A DNA stretch of 64,000 nt, from contig JARBJD010000084.1 of assembly GCA_033064195.1 (NCBI GenBank), forward strand, positions 62,001 through 126,000. Reading direction: 5' to 3'. Made by a program: the position numbers and the translations under genes. Positions within the stretch are counted from its first letter, which is position 1; every line of letters starts with the position of its first letter. This stretch comes from Blattamonas nauphoetae (lineage: Eukaryota; Preaxostyla; Oxymonadida). Shown in pieces: positions 1-9,307 of the stretch. The notes beneath the pieces were generated by a model. The model did no database searches. It saw nothing but the letters and a program-made list of their open reading frames with translations, and was not told the DNA's origin.

Positions 1-341
1 GAAAAATTCACTTCCTGATTGTACGTCCGATGATAAAATTGATATGCTTCGAATGCAAGTTTCGCAGTGCTATCCCGAATACGAACTCCTAGGAAGTTGC
101 TTACAAATTGTTGAACTACTCTTCTTCCATCAGGTAATGATAATTCAGGAGAGAAACCTCCATTGAACCAATCCTCGAAGTATGTTTCATCATTTCCATC
201 AAAAGGTCCATTAGAATCAGAGACATCATATACTGGTAATATGTTTGTTAAAGTCCATTTCTTTCCAACTATTTTGTTTTTAGAATGCTGTGTACACCGA
301 AGTAACCTATTCACTAAAGTATTGATCTGTCGAGTGTTCAT
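1..341 (-). CDS. INT: Maverick integrase, N-terminal part (runs off the window)
   Basis: The minus-strand frame opens with ATG at 341 and stays open to position 1, giving about 113 residues. The start MNTRQINTLVNRLL closely matches the start of the full integrase at 17313-19292 (MNTQQINALVNRLL). Later stretches such as VSDSNG and DETYFEDWF match VSDSHGKW and QTYFNDWL there. The protein would be the DDE integrase that inserts the Maverick. Only the N-terminal region upstream of the catalytic core is visible. The gene follows pol on the same strand with about 23 bp between them, and the same TTTATTTTTGAATAAATG start region precedes both integrase copies. Confidence 0.85.
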   Translation of the reverse strand, partial: MNTRQINTLVNRLLRCTQHSKNKIVGKKWTLTNILPVYDVSDSNGPFDGNDETYFEDWFNGGFSPELSLPDGRRVVQQFVSNFLGVRIRDSTAKLAFEAYQFYHRTYNQEVNF

Positions 342-346
342 TTATT

Positions 347-360
347 CAAAAATAAAGTTT
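347..360 (-). promoter_or_regulatory. T-rich promoter-like motif before integrase (Mav1)
   Basis: The coding strand reads AAACTTTATTTTTG just before the ATG at 341. The same block precedes the element 2 integrase at 17295-17307, so it is conserved between two diverged copies. It fits the Maverick-wide pattern described in the findings. Promoter function is inferred from position and recurrence only. Confidence 0.5.
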
Positions 361-364
361 GTGT

Positions 365-3300
365 TTATTCAATAATATAATCAGTTGCTTTCAGTCCATG
401 AATGAATGGAGGACATGATTCATTTTCAAGTACGATTGCCTTCAGATGAATTCCACTGAGACTGAGTTTCTGCTGTTGTATCTTCGCAATCTCAAATCCA
501 TTACTGTCCTCTTCGCTCACGATTCTTCTAGTTTGAAAGTTCAGTGTTGTCGTCACTGTTTTCTCTCCATTAAGACACTTCTTATAATTGTCACTTGTGA
601 TAGTTGTTTTCTTTAGAGACACTCCTTTGATCTTGCATTTCTCATCGAGAGAGTAACACTTGGGTGCAAGACAGATCATCTGTTCACCTTCCTTCTCAAT
701 TGCTAATCCCAACAGCTTCTTCTCATCATCGACACCTTTTTCAGGATTGGGAAACCATTCATATTTGTGAGCATCATAGAATTCCTTGTCAGCAATCACG
801 GATTCAAATTGTTGATGAATTCCAGCATTTGGATCTCCACTAATTGCCCAATATGCAGAGTCAGTATCTCCCTCACAGAAGTGAATCTTGTTCATGTCTA
901 GGCATTTATACATGAAGTTGTAGATGAAATTCAGATACCAGAACTTGGCATTGTCGAGTGTGAATACTGCTTCTTGCAGACATGTTTTGCACGATGCTTT
1001 CTCTCGATCTTCAATCACAATGTAGTTGTCCTCATTGATCTCTCTTGTCGCCACAAATCCTTTCATCATTTGCTTCAAGTACGTTCTCTTCTCATTGCAG
1101 ATTGTGATTGAGTTGTACTTCTCAGTGTTCATTCCATCGTAGCCATAACTTCCATTCAAGTTGGTCTTACAGAATTGTTCCTTTCCTTTGTTCCCAACCT
1201 TCATTGCTTCTATTCGATCATTCATGAAAGAGGTCACAAATGGTTCGAATCCAGCATGTCTCGAGAATACCATCACACTCTTTACATCATCAATTATGAA
1301 GTGGCAATAGTCGATGAGGAACCACAGATAGTATGTCGAAAAGAACATATACTGATCGTGTGTGCTCAAGAGTTGGGTCAGCTTCCGTTGTTTGTCATCA
1401 GTCTTCAATCCATGTTTCTTCATCAACGAATAGATCTTCTCTCCAATGTTTTCTTCTGTTGTATTGACCACAATGTTTCTGAAGATTGGTGGGAAGTTAA
1501 TGAAATCATTGATGTACTTTTCATCGATGTGTCCTTTCAATTCTGCAACGAACAATGTCTTCTGATTCTTGTTCTCGATGATCTCCCGACATTCTTGATC
1601 TCCTGTTGCTGTGTACAAGCATCTTCCTGGCATGTACATTCTGTGTTTGGTGTATGGATTGTTCTTGTTCTTGATTGAGGAGAATGCACTTGGATAGAGG
1701 GAATTAAAGTCAACACCACAGACATGAGTCATGATGTGTTCAGTATCAGTTGATTTGACAACACCATCTTCATAAGTGAAGTGATTGATTGGTGTCACGT
1801 CTTTAATGTTCTGTCGATGTTGAACATTCGATAATCCACCAGTCACAGCTGCTCTGAGTTTGTGATATGTTTGCTCGTGTGTCAGAGTCATTGGTAGTGA
1901 TTTCCAGATGCAGTACTTCTTCAGTTGAATTCTCAATCTTGTGAGATGTTCATCATGGTCTGACTTGTAGGTGTTGCAGTAATCACAGCAGATCTTAACG
2001 TTCTCTTTTGAATGTCCTTTCGAATTGTCGATTCGATCCAGTGTTGGACGTACTGCTTGTGAGAAGTGACTCTTGCAGATATAGCACACTCTCTTGCACT
2101 GTTGAACGAACCACTCATAGTCTGCTTCAGTGACATTTTTATCAGTACTGCGATGAGCTTTCTGGTCTTGATAGATGTACGATGCAACTTTGTACTTCCA
2201 GTATTGCTTGGTGATTTTTATTTCTCCAGATTGATCCACTCCATTGAAATCATCGTCGATTTCAAAGTCTTTGTAGGCACACGCATATTTGATTGCAGAA
2301 GCGTTGGCTGACAATGAGAGATTGTGCAACATATCCACTTTGTATTGGAAGTTCAAATCGATCAGATTGTCCAGAGGTGCAATCATACATTCGACATCTC
2401 TGATGTTGTAGAATTTCAGATATTCCCAACGGTTCTTGAATCCTTGTTTGTTCCAATCATCAAGGTACAATTTGTAATCACTGTCGGACATTTCACTGTT
2501 GTTCAGACTGGAATAGAATTCATATTTGGAGAATGGTTCTTGTTTGCTCAACACTACATCGTAGTCTGATGAATCAAATGATTCGTAAGCAAAGAATGAT
2601 TTCTGGAGTGTAGTGTTTCCTCCGAAAGCTTTGACTGCACTATCCAAAGTCATTGGTCCGGTATACGACATCATGTCAATAAAGCGAAGAACCTGTTGTG
2701 TCTTCTCATGTCGGATCAGTACTTGTTTGTACTTCGTTGTGGATCCAAGGAAACTCACCACTTTCCAATCCTTGTCAACGAGATCACGAAAGATGAGATT
2801 GATGTCGAATCTGGAACTGTTGAATCCAATCACACTGACTTCATTTTGTGAGGGTATTTCCAGGTCTTCGTAGTAGTTGTCATCTCGTACTGTCTCAGCA
2901 TATCTGAAGAGTTCTCTGATCCATTGCTTCACAAAGTCCTTTCCATCTCGAAGATCAAAGTAGATTGACTTCACACCTGATTTTGTTTTGATTGCAGATG
3001 CAACGGAGAGAGGCTTCAAGTGTGAGATCAGTTGTGTGTTGTCATCAGAGAATAAATTGTCAAGAATGAGATCTTCCATGGTTTCGAAATCGTAAGTGAT
3101 GTAGTATTGTGTTGGTTTGAATTCGTCTTGTCTCTTGTGTGCCATCAGAAATTCAAACGTTCTGTTGTTGAGAATGTGCGGAACATACGGTCTTGGAGTT
3201 TTATCGAGTGAGATCTTCTTCACATGTTTTCCATCAAGTTCTTTGCACTCTCTGAGATGCTTCTCAAAATCTCTGCTGTAGTTTTTATTCTTCACTTGGA

Positions 3301-4735
3301 ATCCTCTTGATTGACAGTACGGACAGAGTTTGTATCCAGTGATTTTCTCAGGATCCACAATGAACATCACATGGACGAGAGTTGCCGTCAGTGGAATCAT
3401 CAGAATTGGAAGAACAAGTGCATCATCATTCTCGTTGATGTACGATTGACTGAGGAAATACCGCTTCTTGTCTTCGTCATATTCATAAATGTGAACTGTG
3501 ATGTTGAATTGAATCATTGCTTTCTCAATGTCTGATGCAATATCAAACCCAGGATAATTCTGAAGATGTGGGGTCAATTGTCGAGATTGGAGATGAGTGA
3601 GATTCATCCATTGTGCGAACAATCTGTAGGCTTCACTGTTCCTCATATTGATTGATATTTTCATACCTTGAACTTCAGGAAGTGTGAGGAATGATAGTGC
3701 TTGAAAGAAGCAGATATTGTACTCAGAATCGATGTATCGAACATTCCTCGTTTTGATATGTTCAGTGAGAATGGCATTTGCTTTTCCTGCAACTGGGAAT
3801 CGATAGACTGCAACTAGAATGGAGTGGAATGCAATGTACATTGTCTTCGTATCCATCAGTGTTCTCTCTTGTGATTCTTTGATCAGATTGATCGCATATT
3901 TTGAATACTCATTGATGTCTCCTGCACTTCTAATAACTGTTGGGAAACTCTTTGATGTGTTCTCCAATTCTGGTCTGAAGTCTTTGTATGTCGTCTCATC
4001 TTTGTCTTTTCTCTCGATGATCTTTCCAAAGTCAATACTAATCTTGAATGGATGATCTTTCTCTTTGTCGAACACTGCTTTAATGAAGGTTGTGATTTCT
4101 TCAACGTTCTTCAGATGATTGTGGAAGTACAACTGATATGGTTTTCCATTATCTTCAACCTTCTCGACCTCATTCTTTTTGAACTTTCTCCGTGCATCCA
4201 TGAGACAAGAATTGAATGCTGCTTTGTTGCGTGGTTCGGCTAGTAATATACATTCTTCAAATCCATCAAAGGTCTGCACTTCTCTCTTTTCCATTTGTTC
4301 ATTTTTCTTCTGAATGATTAACAGATTCTTCATCCAATGATCCATCAGCTTCTCTTCAATTGATTTCAGTTTCCACGTCATTTTGAACACTTGCTTTTTC
4401 AGTTCAGCTTTGTTCACTCTTGGATTTTCTTTCATGATTTGCATTCTTGCTTTGCTGTCTTCTTCATTCATCATTGCATTGTTTTTGTGCTCTTCCAGTT
4501 TGTGAATAAATTCATCAATCTGATAGTTGGTAATATTCCTTATTTCTCCTTCAAAGTGGAGATCTGGATTCTTGAGCATTGACAAGAGATATGCACGATG
4601 ATGTTGGTAGTTTCTAATGTTTGGATTATATGTTCGATCATAGCCATGTTCATCCTTGAATTCAAAGGTGGTGTTTGGAAATAGTGTTCTAATTTTCGTG
4701 ATGCTGTCTGTGACAAATTTCAGTGTCGCCGCCAT
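365..4735 (-). CDS. POLB: Protein-primed family B DNA polymerase (Maverick pPolB) with OTU-like and HNH-like domains
   Basis: This 1456-residue protein replicates the Maverick. The exonuclease motifs are DFE (549-551), GFNSSRFDINLIF (ExoII) and YNIRDVE with D780 (ExoIII). The polymerase motifs are DFNSLYPS (D1009, motif A), KTNLNGSYGYDG (motif B) and GDTDSAYW (D1290 and D1292, motif C). Two extra parts stand out. Residues about 330-500 resemble an OTU-type cysteine protease (DSEYNICFFQALSF with C342, later LVHVMFIVD with H455), followed by a CxxC...H...C finger. Residues about 860-930, between exonuclease and motif A, form an HNH-like zinc module (C884, C887, LDRIDN..GH..ENV, C916, C917, C920). 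The ORF has ATG at 4735 and no breaks. Element 2 carries a close homologue, now interrupted. Polymerase identity is certain; the protease and nuclease activities are inferred. Confidence 0.95.
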   Translation of the reverse strand: MAATLKFVTDSITKIRTLFPNTTFEFKDEHGYDRTYNPNIRNYQHHRAYLLSMLKNPDLHFEGEIRNITNYQIDEFIHKLEEHKNNAMMNEEDSKARMQIMKENPRVNKAELKKQVFKMTWKLKSIEEKLMDHWMKNLLIIQKKNEQMEKREVQTFDGFEECILLAEPRNKAAFNSCLMDARRKFKKNEVEKVEDNGKPYQLYFHNHLKNVEEITTFIKAVFDKEKDHPFKISIDFGKIIERKDKDETTYKDFRPELENTSKSFPTVIRSAGDINEYSKYAINLIKESQERTLMDTKTMYIAFHSILVAVYRFPVAGKANAILTEHIKTRNVRYIDSEYNICFFQALSFLTLPEVQGMKISINMRNSEAYRLFAQWMNLTHLQSRQLTPHLQNYPGFDIASDIEKAMIQFNITVHIYEYDEDKKRYFLSQSYINENDDALVLPILMIPLTATLVHVMFIVDPEKITGYKLCPYCQSRGFQVKNKNYSRDFEKHLRECKELDGKHVKKISLDKTPRPYVPHILNNRTFEFLMAHKRQDEFKPTQYYITYDFETMEDLILDNLFSDDNTQLISHLKPLSVASAIKTKSGVKSIYFDLRDGKDFVKQWIRELFRYAETVRDDNYYEDLEIPSQNEVSVIGFNSSRFDINLIFRDLVDKDWKVVSFLGSTTKYKQVLIRHEKTQQVLRFIDMMSYTGPMTLDSAVKAFGGNTTLQKSFFAYESFDSSDYDVVLSKQEPFSKYEFYSSLNNSEMSDSDYKLYLDDWNKQGFKNRWEYLKFYNIRDVECMIAPLDNLIDLNFQYKVDMLHNLSLSANASAIKYACAYKDFEIDDDFNGVDQSGEIKITKQYWKYKVASYIYQDQKAHRSTDKNVTEADYEWFVQQCKRVCYICKSHFSQAVRPTLDRIDNSKGHSKENVKICCDYCNTYKSDHDEHLTRLRIQLKKYCIWKSLPMTLTHEQTYHKLRAAVTGGLSNVQHRQNIKDVTPINHFTYEDGVVKSTDTEHIMTHVCGVDFNSLYPSAFSSIKNKNNPYTKHRMYMPGRCLYTATGDQECREIIENKNQKTLFVAELKGHIDEKYINDFINFPPIFRNIVVNTTEENIGEKIYSLMKKHGLKTDDKQRKLTQLLSTHDQYMFFSTYYLWFLIDYCHFIIDDVKSVMVFSRHAGFEPFVTSFMNDRIEAMKVGNKGKEQFCKTNLNGSYGYDGMNTEKYNSITICNEKRTYLKQMMKGFVATREINEDNYIVIEDREKASCKTCLQEAVFTLDNAKFWYLNFIYNFMYKCLDMNKIHFCEGDTDSAYWAISGDPNAGIHQQFESVIADKEFYDAHKYEWFPNPEKGVDDEKKLLGLAIEKEGEQMICLAPKCYSLDEKCKIKGVSLKKTTITSDNYKKCLNGEKTVTTTLNFQTRRIVSEEDSNGFEIAKIQQQKLSLSGIHLKAIVLENESCPPFIHGLKATDYIIE

Positions 4736-4743
4736 TTACTACA

Positions 4744-4770
4744 AATTAAAAAATCCGAAAATAAAAAAAG
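4744..4770 (-). promoter_or_regulatory. T-rich promoter-like region before pol (Mav1)
   Basis: On the coding strand the 36 bp before the pol ATG hold two T-rich blocks, CTTTTTTTATTTTCGG and ATTTTTTAATTTG, then AAATG. The same double block precedes the ATGs at 5168, 35246 and 35922. This suggests a shared Maverick promoter. Function is inferred. Confidence 0.5.
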
Positions 4771-4778
4771 TTGAGCGT

Positions 4779-5168
4779 TTATTTCTGTTTTCTCTGATGG
4801 GGCTTTATCGTTGCCTTTAGCCAGGAATCAAGTCTAATTCTGAACAATTCACTTCCGCCAATCTCTCGATATGTGAATGGAACCAGAACTTTGGTGTACT
4901 CGCCCACGAGCTCACAATTGTATTTCTTCAGTTCATTTTCCACAATTGATTGAGTGTAGTGTCGACGTTTCGCTAGGTGAGGTCTGTTTCCTTGATTCCA
5001 CAACTTTGGTTTTATTCTCCATTCAACTCCCTCATGAACATACGTCACCGGCACATTATTTCTGACATACTCAGAGACTAGCGAACAGTTCTCTTCTTTC
5101 ATTGATTCAATTAATGCTTGTTCTGAACATACTCGACGTCTTTCCTTGTACATCGCAGTTGGATTCAT
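4779..5168 (-). CDS. Small modular Maverick protein of unknown function
   Basis: This 129-residue protein lies just upstream of pol on the same strand, with a 43-bp gap. It has two copies of a roughly 50-residue module: ENCSLVSEYVRNNVPVTY..EGVEWRIKPKLWNQGNRPH and NCELVGEYTKVLVPFTYR...LFRIRLDSWL. Related proteins lie at the far end of element 2 (35329-35922 and a truncated one at 34998-35246). The module pattern (xLVSEY....PVxYxxxGxxWxxxPxxWxxGxRPH) recalls the repeats seen beside phage and homing endonucleases (DUF723-like), but without their cysteines. That similarity is from memory and weak. The charged ends suggest nucleic-acid binding, which is inference. Confidence 0.75.
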   Translation of the reverse strand: MNPTAMYKERRRVCSEQALIESMKEENCSLVSEYVRNNVPVTYVHEGVEWRIKPKLWNQGNRPHLAKRRHYTQSIVENELKKYNCELVGEYTKVLVPFTYREIGGSELFRIRLDSWLKATIKPHQRKQK

Positions 5169-5439
5169 TTAATACAAATTAAAAAATTCAAAAATAAATT
5201 TTCATTCGTGATTTTATCGTTGGTGATCTTCCGAGACTTCGATCCTGTCATCGATGGGTTCGATCAGTCTTGTTCGATCAGAGAAAGTACTTCAATGGGA
5301 CATGATCCTCTCATCTCGTTCCTGACTGCTCATTACCGTTTGATTTAGGTGTGTAATGCTTTCTACTTTCACATTTGTTCTCTTTTCTTTTTTGACATCT
5401 CATTCTTGTTCTCGATCCTTCACTTTTTTCTGTCTCTCT
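5169..5439. other. Non-coding stretch between Mav1 and the hairpin array
   Basis: Apart from the T-rich region directly upstream of the ATG at 5168 I see no gene or repeat here. It probably belongs to the terminal part of element 1. Confidence 0.4.
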
Positions 5440-7267
5440 CGTTCAGGTACATCACATTGTTTTATGAACGGTGGTTTCATTCCCGACTTGTTTTGAACAG
5501 GTTTGCTCCATTTTTGAATTCATTCTTTCCTAAAACTTACTTATGTACCAACGCCGATCGAACCGAAAGTGGACCTGAAGATCAGGTACACAGATGCGTT
5601 TTATCGCTTAAAAGTATGTCTCTCGTGATTTACCAAACAGGTATTCTCTTCTTTTTTATTCATCTTTTCATAAAACATCTTCATGTACTCGATCTGTGTG
5701 ATCATCAAACTCAGGTACACTATTGCGTCTTATGACCAGAAAGTGCTGTTCACTGAATATTTGAAACAGGTTTGCTCTCTTTTTTGTATGATCTCTTTAT
5801 AAGACACAATGACGTACCAGAATTTTCACTTCACTTTTGACATTCTCTTTTCTGGTACAACACTTCACTTTATCCTCTCATTTTCACTTCATTGTCAGTT
5901 TTTTTTCATTGTCTCTCACTTTTTTACAAAATTAAAATTTAAAATGACGTGAACAAAATTTGGATCTTCATCAGTGGGTTAACGACCTAACGCAAACCAC
6001 AATTTCGAAATTAGAATGGATTGATCTTTCATGGTTCCGGAAAATAAAAAAAAACAATTGTTAAGAGAGCTCTGTATATCGAAGAAGACAATTACGTAAT
6101 CCTTAAATGTTTTTGGTTGTATATTCGTCCCAGTAAATTGGTGATTCTGCCACCACTTTCGTACAACCCCGGGAAGACATAAATTGAAAAGGGGTGATCA
6201 CTGGAAAGGACAGTATCCGTTGTCTTCACCATCATCGTCTCGGTTGTCTTCTTAGATTCCCGAGAGTATTGGTTTCTTGAAAATTAAAACAAAACAAATC
6301 TTTTTTCATGTCACGAATGAGATCAATCCATACTAATTTTGAAATTGTGGTTTGCGTTTGGTCGTTAACCCACTGATCTTTCTTCGAGAAACTTCGTTAT
6401 TCATCGATAAAATTGTATGCGTTGGTACACCACTTTGTTTTACTTTGATTCAACTTTCATTTCACCTTTTACACTTCACTACTCTTCGATTTGTGCTCTT
6501 CATTTTTTCTAAAACACAACGGTGTACCAACAAAACGCGATCTGAAGTGATCATCCAGATCAGGTACACCACTTCACCTTATCGTTTCATTTCACAACTA
6601 TTTGATTTCAATTCTCTTTTTTGATCAAAACAAAGTGGAACACAGAACTAAAAATGTTTGATCGTCAAGATAAAAACGAACTGTAAGATCTGGTACATGA
6701 ATGTGTTTTATCACTTCAAACCTTGTTTCACTTCACAATTTTGATCTCTTTATTAACATTTTTGCTCTAATCTTTCATAAAACAAAGTGGTGTACCAACG
6801 AGACTCAATCTGAAATGATCGGTGAGATCTGGTACATGAATGTGTTTTATCGTTTAGTTCTCACTTCAATCATTGTTTTTTACTCTTGTTTTCTGAAATT
6901 TTGATGAACACGTTCATAAGGTGAAGTGGTGTACCAACGAAGTGAGAAAAACAATGACTGGAGAGATCTGGTACGTCACTTCACCTTATCGTTGCTAACA
7001 TTGTTTCACTTCACACTTTTACTCTAATTAGAAACATTTTGGTCAAACTCGTTCATAAAGTGAAGTGGTGTACCAATGAAACGCGAACAACAAAGATCGT
7101 TCAGATCTGGTACGAGATTTTGTTTTATCTTTTAGTTTTCACTTCAATCACTCTTTTTTTCTCTTTGTTTGTGAAATTTTGACGAACCCGTTCATAAGGT
7201 GAAGTGGTGTACCAACGGAACGCAAAGGATCAAGATCGTGCAGATCTGGTACGTCACTTCACCTTAT
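5440..7267. repeat. Array of hairpin units with a period of about 139 bp
   Basis: The region repeats a unit made of a left arm (ATAAGGTGAAGTGGTGTACCA or the variant ATAAAACAAAGTGGTGTACC), a spacer of about 32 nt, and an inverted right arm (TGGTACGTCACTTCACCTTAT or a TTTTAT-ending variant). Left arms start at 6777, 6916, 7055 and 7194, exactly 139 bp apart. Less regular units occur near 5530, 5668, 5790, 6505 and 6625. In the unit at 6916-6989 the arms pair over 21 bp with two mismatches. The array lies between the two head-to-head Mavericks and is interrupted by the MITE at 5970-6377. I see no protein-coding content. It may be subterminal Maverick DNA or a separate satellite. Confidence 0.8.
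5970..6377. mobile_element. MITE-like element, 408 bp, with terminal inverted repeats of about 58 bp
   Basis: The ends are inverted copies: ATCAGTGGGTTAACGACC at 5970 and its complement ending at 6377. Pairing continues through AACGCAAACCACAATTTC and TGGATTGATC with a few differences. No ORF of note lies between them, so the element is non-autonomous. It splits the hairpin array, with units on both sides. The target-site duplication is not clear: the flanks CTTC and CTTTC are similar but short. Confidence 0.75.
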
Positions 7268-8480
7268 CGTTTCATTCTCACTTCATTTACATTTTAGTAC
7301 TCTAGTTTTGTGAAATTTAGATGAAGATGTTCATCAAACTCAATACTTTCCCACCATTTTCACTATTTCCATTTCACCATTCACTATCATACTTGCCCAC
7401 TTCATTTTAGCTTCATTCACCTTCATTTGGTCTAATTAAGAGAAAAGTCGACGAAAAATGAAGTATTGTGATGTGCTCGTGAAGTGTGAATGACTGAAAA
7501 ATGGGTTGTAAAATGAGGGAATGAAGAGGAGAGTTGAATACCTGAAATGTGAAACGTGGAAAGTGAAATGAGAGATGAAAGGTGTTGAAGTTGTTTAAGC
7601 TTAGACAAACGGTATGATGGAAAACACATAAAACCAACATTATGAAAAACTAGTCGTCAAAAGTGTCGCGAAAATTCAGTACTCCCTCCTCGAAAGGTGA
7701 GAAAGAAGATGTGATGTGAGAAAATCGGGGCAAAAATCGATATGAGTGAAAAGTTGGTGAAAATGTGGTGCAAAAAAGGTGCGTTCAAAAAAAGAGGACT
7801 ATGAAGGTGAGGTGATCGGGAACCTAGGAAAAGCGTCGGAAGGACGCAAATGTGAAGATTTTGAAAAATCTAACGTAAAAAACGAAAACTGACGATAAAA
7901 GTGGTGAAAGATGACGTGAAAAAGTGAGGTTGAAAAGTGTCACCAAAAGGCGACTCCGAGCGAAATGAAGTGTAAAAACGCAAATAGGAGGCAAAAGTGA
8001 TCCTAAAAAGTGAAGTGCTGAAAGCGCATACATTTTTTTTAAAATTCGGAGAAACTCGAAAAATGGAATATGGGTTGATCTAGAAAAATCCCGATCCGGC
8101 CTTGATCTAACTAAAAATCCCAAAAGTGTTTTTTATCGCGAATTTCACCTTCTGAAATCGATTTTGTAATTTTAGAAGGTGTTTGAGGTGTATTTGAGCC
8201 ATATAGCAGCAGTTTTAAGCAAGTTCTGAAAATCAACTTTTTGGTCACTTTTTCGACCACTGTTCGGTACGTAACTCCACGACTTCTCAACCGATTTTCA
8301 TCAGGATTGTTTTGATCGACGACTCACATCGTCCCCGACATTTTAGAATTATTTTCGATTTTGTTCGAAGTGGTTCTCAAGTTGGATTCACTGTGTTCGA
8401 GTTCAAAAGTGAAAAAACATCGAAAAAAGTGACAACATTTTTGGATTATGACAAAAATTTGCTTCAAAATTGACGCTTAA
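7268..8480. other. Non-coding stretch, no gene recognised
   Basis: The short ORFs in this 1.2-kb AT-rich stretch on both strands are repetitive or low complexity. A full-length pol would need its first 800 bp or so here on the plus strand, but the pol frame has a stop at 8478-8480 and I see no convincing match to the N-terminus of the other polymerase. The N-terminus of the element 2 polymerase is therefore lost or decayed here. Confidence 0.5.
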
Positions 8481-8688
8481 AATGAGGTCAAAATATTGGA
8501 CATATTTTTGGAATTTAGGTCAAATATTGGCATCATTGAAATGTCCCAAATTCCTTTTAATACAAGATTTAGAAATGGTCAATCGGAATTGACTTTCAAC
8601 TTTGGTTTTCAACGACTATTTCAATCTGGTTCCCAAATCGTCTACTATACTACTACGGTGATCAGAAACGAGCCGGAGGGTACCTCAA

Positions 8689-8842
8689 TTTTCAGGGGAA
8701 AAACTCAATCACCGGGGAGAATCTCAGTTACAGGGGAGGATCTCAATCTCAGGGGAGGATCTCAAACACAGGGGAAAAACTCAGTCACAGGGGAAAATCT
8801 CAGTCACAGGGGAAAATCTCGGGCCACAGGGGAAGAATGTCA
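8689..8842 (+). repeat. 19-bp tandem repeat, left arm
   Basis: Consecutive 19-mers of the form AAAATCTCAGTCACAGGGG with variants such as AGGATCTCAATCTCAGGGG and AAAAACTCAATCACCGGGG, about eight units. The right arm (about 11881-12042) has one more unit. Unit identity is higher near the inner end. Confidence 0.85.
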
Positions 8843-8873
8843 CATACCATAAGGATTGAAGAAGAATGAAATT

Positions 8874-8947
8874 TTGATCATGAGTGGTTTAGTGGTAACG
8901 ACTGCGGACTTTGAGACGGCGGACCCAGGTTCGATTCCTGTCATCAA
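8874..8947 (+). tRNA. tRNA-Gln(TTG)-like gene in left TIR
   Basis: The 74-nt sequence begins TTGATCA and ends TCATCAA (acceptor arms, one mismatch). It contains a perfect box A (TGGTTTAGTGG) and box B (GGTTCGATTCC), a T-loop TTCGATT and an anticodon loop CTTTGAG, read as UUG (Gln). A run of eight or more T follows at once, as for RNA polymerase III termination. The anticodon stem (GCGGA/ACGGC) has two mismatches and the T stem one, so it may be a tRNA-derived pol III unit rather than a working tRNA. Confidence 0.65.
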
Positions 8948-9307
8948 CTTTTTTTTAACTTTTTTGATCTTCCTGCATTTCTCACTTATTTGTTACATTC
9001 TCTTCATTTAATAACATTTCAATACTTGAAATGAAACCAAAGCAGATTTTTATGAAGATCTCACCCAATTCATCTCAACTCCCGTGATCGCTCTCACTGT
9101 AGTTTACGTATTCGCTGATCTGGAGAAGTCTAAAGGAAAAGAAGACGAAGGCGTGGAGCACAATTTGGAGATGATGTTACTGTCTGGAGGAGAACAGCCG
9201 ACATCTGACGATCTTCCTCGCAGGACCGATCCCGCTCGTTTTGAGTCAGATCGAGTGAATCGAAACAGTTTGCCTTCATCATCTTGCTCTTTATCTATCT
9301 TCCCGAT

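Larger units (their letters stand above)
1..5200 (-). mobile_element. Maverick/Polinton element 1 (pol end, partial)
   Basis: This is the polymerase end of a Maverick/Polinton transposon read on the minus strand. The visible order is a small modular protein (4779-5168), protein-primed DNA polymerase B (365-4735) and the start of a retrovirus-like integrase (1-341). The same pol-integrase order and spacing recur in element 2. The element continues left of the window. Its right limit is not resolved: coding stops at 5168 and repeats begin near 5440, and I could not identify a terminal inverted repeat. Within what is visible, every gene is open, so this copy may be more intact than element 2. 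Confidence 0.85.
8678..9307 (+). repeat. Left terminal inverted repeat of the 9-bp-TSD element
   Basis: Matches the complement of 11404-12052 nearly base for base, up to CTTCCCGAT at 9307, where the copies diverge. A peptide starting MIALTVVYVFADLE appears open in both arms (9084 onward, and 11627 downward) only because the DNA is duplicated. Confidence 0.85.

Noticed and set aside
7413-8123. Minus-strand ORFs of 65-99 residues
   Set aside because: Low-complexity Ser/Phe/His-rich peptides in AT-rich repeat DNA, without upstream motif or homologues in the window.
8689-8842. Possible CRISPR array
   Set aside because: Units are 19 bp and contiguous with no unique spacers, in a eukaryotic transposon arm. 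It is a minisatellite.
8496-8852. An open frame reading repeated GENLSHRG-like peptides
   Set aside because: The repetitive part is translation of the 19-bp minisatellite in the transposon arm; only the portion before 8678 is genuine polymerase coding.
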